From: Paracoccaceae bacterium
GTDB taxonomy: Bacteria; Pseudomonadota; Alphaproteobacteria; Rhodobacterales; Rhodobacteraceae
NCBI GenBank assembly: GCA_007131945.1
Contig: SLPP01000351.1
Coordinates: 1 to 9,615 of the forward strand
Reading direction: 5' to 3'
Length of the DNA stretch: 9,615 nt
The notes under the pieces are model-generated. The model did not search any database, was not told the origin of the DNA, and was given only the letters and a program-made list of their open reading frames with translations. Shown here piece by piece: positions 6,456 through 9,615 of this stretch (position 1 is its first letter; each line of letters begins with the position of its first letter). The position numbers were made by a program, and so were the translations under genes.

Positions 6456-6803
6456 ATGCCCGAGCCGGACGAGCTGGAACGCCTGCGCGCACTGGAAGCG
6501 CGGATCGCCAAGGCGCGCAAGGCGCGTGTGCCGGAACCGGCCCGGGCCGACGGCCACACGCTGGGCCAGGCGGCCTGGCGGATGGTCACCGAGCTGGTCG
6601 CCGGCCTCCTGGTCGGCTTCGGCATCGGACTGGGGCTCGATGCGCTCTTCGGGACGCGGCCCTGGCTTCTGGTGCTGTTCACATTGCTGGGCCTCTGGGC
6701 CGGGATCCGCACGATGATGCGCACCGCCCAGGACGTGCAGCGGCGGAGCATGGAAGCGGCGGCACCACCGCCCGGGGAACGAGGGGAACAGGAGCGTGGC
6801 TGA
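6456..6803 (+). CDS. atpI: ATP synthase accessory protein AtpI (AtpI/AtpZ family)
   Basis: A 115-aa inner-membrane protein. A charged N-terminal helix (about 4-25) precedes two membrane helices (about 43-64 and 68-87) joined by a short loop (FGTRPW), then a hydrophilic tail (88-115). The [20 protein letters not shown] run and the first place in an F0 operon identify AtpI. Family members assist assembly or stability of the c-ring and some have been linked to Mg2+ handling; they are not structural subunits. The ATG at 6456 follows a G-rich run (GGGGG) about ten bases upstream. The last 8 bp overlap the start of atpB, so the two are translationally linked. Confidence 0.88.
   Translation: MPEPDELERLRALEARIAKARKARVPEPARADGHTLGQAAWRMVTELVAGLLVGFGIGLGLDALFGTRPWLLVLFTLLGLWAGIRTMMRTAQDVQRRSMEAAAPPPGERGEQERG
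6781..6786 (+). promoter_or_regulatory. Ribosome binding site supporting the GTG start of atpB
   Basis: GAGGGG lies nine bases before the GTG at 6796, inside atpI. A nearer AGGAG (6790-6794) is only one base from the GTG and so is too close for that start. An alternative ATG at 6832 would remove residues that subunit a normally has before the conserved MDQF. Confidence 0.5.
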
Positions 6804-7542
6804 GGCAAACGGCGGTCTCCAGATCAAGCCGATGGACCAGTTCATGGTCAAGCCGCTCTTCGGCGGCGACACGGTGGGCATCTTCACCATCACCAATGTC
6901 ACGCTGTGGATGGCGATGACGGTGCTGGCGGTGACCCTGCTCATGGTCGTCGGCGCGCGCGGCCGCGCGCTGGTGCCGACGCGCGGCCAGTCGATGGCCG
7001 AACTCACCTACAGCTTCATCTACAAGATGATCGAGGACGTGACCGGCCGCGACGGCGTGCGCTTCTTCCCCTACATCATGACGATCTTCATGTTCGTCTT
7101 CTTTTCCAACGTCCTCGGCCTGATCCCCTGGTCCTTCACCACGACCTCGCATATCGCGGTGACCGCGGTGCTGGCGCTGAGCGTGTTCATCACCGTCACC
7201 GTGCTGGGCTTCGTGCTCAACGGCGCGAGCTTCCTGCGGCTCTTCTGGGTCGACAGCGCGCCCTTGGCGCTGCGCCCGATCCTGGCGCTGATCGAGCTCA
7301 TCTCCTACTTCGTCCGGCCGGTCAGCCATTCCATCCGTCTTGCCGGCGCGATGATGGCGGGCCATGCCGTGGCCAAGGTCTTCGCCGGTTTCGCCGCGGC
7401 GCTCGGCGCGGCCTTCTTCATCCCGATCCTCGCGGTGACCGCGCTCTACGCGCTGGAACTCCTGGTGGCCGTCATCCAGGCCTATGTCTTCACCATCCTG
7501 ACCTGCGTCTATCTCAAGGACGCGCTGCATCCGCATCACTGA
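6796..7542 (+). CDS. atpB: F-type ATP synthase subunit a (F0 proton channel stator)
   Basis: A 248-aa membrane protein that forms the two proton half-channels beside the c-ring. Residues [11 protein letters not shown] (12-22) give the typical alphaproteobacterial N-terminus, and about five to six membrane helices follow. The essential arginine is R181 in [14 protein letters not shown] (177-190). H190 and E221 take the places of E. coli E219 and H245, the swapped pair also seen in mitochondria, and Q228 matches E. coli Q252. Unusually, A185 occupies the position of the near-invariant asparagine (E. coli N214). The GTG at 6796 is supported by GAGGGG nine bases upstream and by protein length; it overlaps atpI by 8 bp. 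The product works with AtpE, b' and b from the same operon. Confidence 0.96.
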   Translation: MAEANGGLQIKPMDQFMVKPLFGGDTVGIFTITNVTLWMAMTVLAVTLLMVVGARGRALVPTRGQSMAELTYSFIYKMIEDVTGRDGVRFFPYIMTIFMFVFFSNVLGLIPWSFTTTSHIAVTAVLALSVFITVTVLGFVLNGASFLRLFWVDSAPLALRPILALIELISYFVRPVSHSIRLAGAMMAGHAVAKVFAGFAAALGAAFFIPILAVTALYALELLVAVIQAYVFTILTCVYLKDALHPHH

Positions 7543-7576
7543 CCCGGGTCGGGCCCCCTTTCTGCCAATTCCAACC

Positions 7577-7583
7577 TAAGGAG
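7577..7583 (+). promoter_or_regulatory. Near-consensus Shine-Dalgarno of atpE
   Basis: TAAGGAG sits eight bases before the atpE ATG, in an A-rich, unstructured-looking patch that is rare in this GC-rich operon. It is the strongest ribosome site in the window and fits the need for about ten or more c-subunits per complex. Confidence 0.75.
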
Positions 7584-7591
7584 AAATCACG

Positions 7592-7828
7592 ATGGAAGGC
7601 GATATCGTTCAAATGGGTGCCTATATCGGCGCGGGTCTGGCCTGTCTCGGCATGGGCGGCGCCGGGATCGGTGTGGGTCACGTCGCGGGCAACTACCTCG
7701 CCGGCGCGCTCCGCAACCCCGCCGCGGCCCCCGGCCAGACCGCGTTCCTCTTCATCGGCATCGCCTTCGCCGAAGCGCTCGGGATCTTCTCGTTCCTCGT
7801 TGCGCTGCTGCTGATGTTCGCCGTCTGA
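7592..7828 (+). CDS. atpE: F-type ATP synthase subunit c (proton-carrying ring)
   Basis: A 78-aa hairpin of two membrane helices (about 8-35 and 50-76) joined by the polar loop RNP (41-43) that contacts the F1 stalk. The proton-binding carboxylate is E61 in [11 protein letters not shown] (56-66). Packing glycines appear as [12 protein letters not shown] (22-33); the His at position 30 stands where many relatives have Asn (GVGN). The length is normal for alphaproteobacteria (about 75-79). The ring turns as protons pass between it and subunit a. It lies 49 nt after atpB, with its own strong ribosome site, and is followed by a long hairpin. Confidence 0.97.
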   Translation: MEGDIVQMGAYIGAGLACLGMGGAGIGVGHVAGNYLAGALRNPAAAPGQTAFLFIGIAFAEALGIFSFLVALLLMFAV

Positions 7829-7848
7829 TCCGGCATTCGTGATCCCTT

Positions 7849-7881
7849 CGGCCGGGCAGGCGCGCTTGCGCCCGCCGGCCG
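7849..7881 (+). promoter_or_regulatory. Long GC-rich stem-loop between atpE and the b' gene
   Basis: The arms pair over 14 base pairs with one bulged G (7856) and one A-C mismatch (7858/7873), closing a GCTT tetraloop (7864-7867). No U-run follows, so it is not a classical intrinsic terminator. The likeliest role is to block 3' exonucleases after processing and so stabilise the atpE end of the transcript, or to attenuate read-through partially. The structure is seen by eye; the function is inferred. Confidence 0.5.
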
Positions 7882-7905
7882 GGTTCCGAGGCAACGGAGG
7901 ACGTC

Positions 7906-8427
7906 ATGGCCGCAGACGCCAACGACGCGGTGGGCATGCCGCAACTCGACTTCGCGACCTTCCCCAACCAGATCTTCTGGCTGGTGGTCACCGTGGTCGT
8001 GATCTACATGATCCTGTCGCGGGTGGCGCTGCCGCGGATCGGCTCGATCCTCGCCGAACGCGCCGGCACGATCACCGCCGATATCGACGCGGCCGAGACC
8101 TACAAGCGCCAGGCCGCCGAGGCGGAGGCCGCCTATCACAAGGCGCTCGACGACGCCCGCGCCGAGGCGCACAAGGTGGCCGAGAAGATGCGCGCCGAGA
8201 TCCAGGCCGATCTCGACGTCGCCATCGCCAAGGCCGATGCCGAGATCGCCGCGCGCACCGCCGAATCCGAGCGCCGCATCGGCGAGATCCGCGACAGCGC
8301 CAACGAGGCGGTCGAGGCGGTCGCGCGCGACGCCGCGCATCAGATCGTCGCGCTCTTCGGCGTCACCGCCGAGGAGAAGGCCGTCACCGACGCCGTCTCG
8401 GCGCGGGTGAAAGGGGGTGTGGCATGA
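7906..8427 (+). CDS. atpF2: F-type ATP synthase subunit b' (peripheral stalk)
   Basis: A 173-aa protein with a short polar N-terminus, one membrane helix (about 22-43, IFWLVVTVVVIYMIL) and a long Ala/Glu/Arg-rich helix (about 50-150) suited to the right-handed coiled coil of the peripheral stalk. The MPQLDFATFPNQIFWLV opening (11-27) is typical of b' (also named AtpG or AtpF2 in phototrophs and alphaproteobacteria). It pairs with subunit b to hold the F1 head against rotation. The ATG at 7906 has GGAGG six bases upstream. Its stop overlaps the atpF start by 4 bp (ATGA), which favours equal output of the two stalk proteins. Confidence 0.94.
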   Translation: MAADANDAVGMPQLDFATFPNQIFWLVVTVVVIYMILSRVALPRIGSILAERAGTITADIDAAETYKRQAAEAEAAYHKALDDARAEAHKVAEKMRAEIQADLDVAIAKADAEIAARTAESERRIGEIRDSANEAVEAVARDAAHQIVALFGVTAEEKAVTDAVSARVKGGVA

Positions 8428-8984
8428 AGCGTCTTGCAGCCCTTCCGATCGTGATCGGTGCCAGCCCGGCGCTGGCGGCGGGGGACTATCCGTTCTTCTC
8501 GCTGCGCAACACCGACCTGATCGTCTTCTTCGGCTTCGTGATCTTCATCGGCATCCTGGTCTACTTCAAGGTGCCGGGCATCATCACCGGGATGCTCGAC
8601 AAGCGGGCCGACGACATCCGCGGCGAACTGGCCGAGGCCCGGCGCCTGCGCGAGGAGGCGCAGGAACTGCGCGCCTCGTTCGAGCGCAAGAAGACCGAGG
8701 TCAAGGGACAGGCCGAGCGCATCGTCGCCAAGGCGAAGGCGGATGCCGAACTGGCCGCCGAACAGGCGAAGAAGGATCTGGAAATCTCGATCCAGCGCCG
8801 GCTGAAGGCGGCCGAGGACCAGATCGCCTCGGCCGAGGCGGCGGCCCTGCGCGAGGTGCGCAACCGCGCCGTGCAGGTCGCGGTGGCGGCCTCGGCCGAG
8901 CTGATCGCCGCGAACATGGCCAAGGCCGATGCCAACCGCCTGATCGAGGATTCGATCAAGACCGTCGAGGCCCGGCTGCACTGA
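8424..8984 (+). CDS. atpF: F-type ATP synthase subunit b (peripheral stalk)
   Basis: A 186-aa protein. Residues 1-19 look like a cleavable signal sequence (MKRLAALPIVIGASPALAA), followed by PFFSLRNTDLIVFFGFVIFIGILVYF with a membrane helix at about 31-49 and a charged helical stalk to the end. The PFFSL-N-T-D/N motif before the membrane helix is typical of alphaproteobacterial b subunits, which often carry such a leader. It dimerises with b', and its C-terminus should bind the delta subunit of F1. The frame is open far upstream; the ATG at 8424 is chosen because it overlaps the b' stop (ATGA), has AAGGGGG about six bases upstream and opens the leader. It is the last gene of the operon. Confidence 0.94.
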   Translation: MKRLAALPIVIGASPALAAGDYPFFSLRNTDLIVFFGFVIFIGILVYFKVPGIITGMLDKRADDIRGELAEARRLREEAQELRASFERKKTEVKGQAERIVAKAKADAELAAEQAKKDLEISIQRRLKAAEDQIASAEAAALREVRNRAVQVAVAASAELIAANMAKADANRLIEDSIKTVEARLH

Positions 8985-9003
8985 GCCGCGCGACAGGCGA
9001 CGC

Positions 9004-9033
9004 AAAGGCCCCGGCCCGGCGCCGGGGCTTTTT
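9004..9033 (+). terminator. Intrinsic terminator of the ATP synthase F0 operon
   Basis: An eight-base GC stem, GCCCCGGC/GCCGGGGC (9008-9015 with 9021-9028), has a five-base loop and is followed by TTTTT (9029-9033). AAA on the left can extend the stem into the T-run. It lies 19 nt after the atpF stop. It could also work weakly in the other direction, although the minus-strand tail has only three Ts. Its last T is the first base of the oppositely oriented stop codon of the next gene. Confidence 0.87.
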
Positions 9034-9615
9034 CACGCGCGCAGGTTGTCGGTCACGCGGAAGCCCGCGGGGATCGTGTCGCGGCCCTCGATCAACTCGG
9101 CGATCATCCGCGCGAGGATGGGCGCCATGCCGAAGCCGATCTTGAACCCGCCATTGAGGACGAAATGGCCGGGACGTCCGGGCCAGGGTCCGAGCATCGG
9201 CGCGCGCGACGGCGCCCGCGCCCGCAGCCCGGCCCAGCGTTCGACGACCGGCGCGCGGGCCAGCTCGGCGCAGAGCGCACGGGCGCGGGCGACCAGCGCC
9301 TCGAGCTGCGCGTCGGTCGCCGTCGGATCATCGAAATCGCGCTCCGAGGTCGAGCCGATGGCGACCGTGCCGTCGGCATGCGGCACGACATGCAGCCCCT
9401 CGGCGAAGACCTGCGGCGCGCCGCGCCAGTCGGCGGCCAGGAGCGCCGCCTGGCCCTTGACCGGCCCGCCCATCGGCCTGCCCAGGTCGCGGCCCAGATC
9501 GGCGAGCCCCGCCGGCCCGGTCGCCCAGATCACCGCCTCCGCGCCCCCGGGCGGCGCCGTGCCCTGCCGGATCCCGACGCCCAGCCGGGACAGGGCGGCG
9601 ACCAGCGCCGCGACG
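9033..9615 (-). CDS. FAD-dependent oxidoreductase, DAO family (partial, N-terminus beyond window)
   Basis: The C-terminal 193 codons of a gene that enters from the right edge. VIWATGPAGL marks the end of the FAD-binding core. GGPVKGQAALL and HVVPHADGTVAIGSTSE match the substrate domain of DAO-family flavoenzymes (glycine oxidase ThiO, D-amino acid dehydrogenase and relatives). GRPGHFVLNGGFKIGFGMAP near the C-terminus is the returning FAD-binding segment. Such enzymes oxidise amines or amino acids, but the substrate cannot be set without the N-terminal part. The dinucleotide-binding GxGxxG and the start codon lie outside the window. It converges on atpF with 48 bp between the coding ends and has no role suggested by its neighbours. 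Confidence 0.87.
   Translation of the reverse strand, partial: VAALVAALSRLGVGIRQGTAPPGGAEAVIWATGPAGLADLGRDLGRPMGGPVKGQAALLAADWRGAPQVFAEGLHVVPHADGTVAIGSTSERDFDDPTATDAQLEALVARARALCAELARAPVVERWAGLRARAPSRAPMLGPWPGRPGHFVLNGGFKIGFGMAPILARMIAELIEGRDTIPAGFRVTDNLRA

Noticed and set aside
6679..7539. Minus-strand open frame opposite atpB
   Set aside because: His/Asp/Glu/Gln-rich mirror of membrane-protein codons; no domain, no promoter, fully covered by atpB.
7541..7550. Ten-base palindrome GACCCGGGTC after the atpB stop
   Set aside because: Isolated and GC-only with no spacer or second copy; no basis to call it an operator or terminator.
1..9615. Search for a mobile element, defence system, CRISPR array, tRNA, or a novel multi-gene system
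   Set aside because: No direct-repeat array, transposase, integrase, terminal repeats or tRNA-like fold was seen. Every gene belongs to a known family, base composition looks even, and no gene-free stretch exceeds about 205 bp.

Overview
The window is high-GC, densely packed chromosomal DNA. It most likely comes from an alphaproteobacterium of the Rhodobacteraceae/Rhodobacterales. Three things point there: an F0 ATP synthase operon in the order I-a-c-b'-b with no F1 genes after it, an Nfu-tsaB-rimI cluster, and -35 boxes that all read CTTGAC. I see no mobile element, phage gene, CRISPR array, tRNA or rRNA. The content is mostly core metabolism.

Left part (1-4167, all minus strand): a complete BMP/PnrA-type ABC importer operon, read right to left. 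It runs from a periplasmic binding protein with a signal peptide, through a 521-aa double ATPase and a first permease, to a second permease that runs off the left edge. The last three genes are joined by 4-bp and 1-bp overlaps. Characterised relatives import purine nucleosides; some import simple sugars. The substrate cannot be fixed from this window. A promoter and a short leader with two competing hairpins precede the operon.

Centre (4205-5869, minus strand): nfu (Fe-S cluster carrier), tsaB (t6A tRNA modification) and rimI (N-terminal acetylation of ribosomal protein S18). They form a tight operon with an 11-bp overlap and a 4-bp gap behind a strong-looking promoter. tsaB appears to start at TTG inside the end of nfu.

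Regulatory junction (5901-6455): a small ArsR-family repressor gene (minus) diverges from the ATP synthase operon (plus). The 204-bp gap holds two back-to-back promoter candidates and a perfect 16-bp palindrome just upstream of arsR, which is probably its own operator.

Right part (6456-9033, plus strand): atpI, atpB, atpE, the b' gene and atpF encode the membrane sector of the F-type ATP synthase. The c-subunit gene has the best Shine-Dalgarno in the window and is followed by a long GC-rich hairpin, which fits its need for many copies per complex. The operon ends in a strong intrinsic terminator. The F1 genes must lie elsewhere, as is known for this group. From 9033 rightwards on the minus strand is the C-terminal part of a convergent FAD-dependent (DAO-family) oxidoreductase that runs off the right edge.

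I did not find a previously undescribed system. The points most worth checking are the arsR/atp junction, an Asn-to-Ala change beside the essential arginine of ATP synthase subunit a, the hairpin between atpE and the b' gene, and the possible switching structure in the importer leader.
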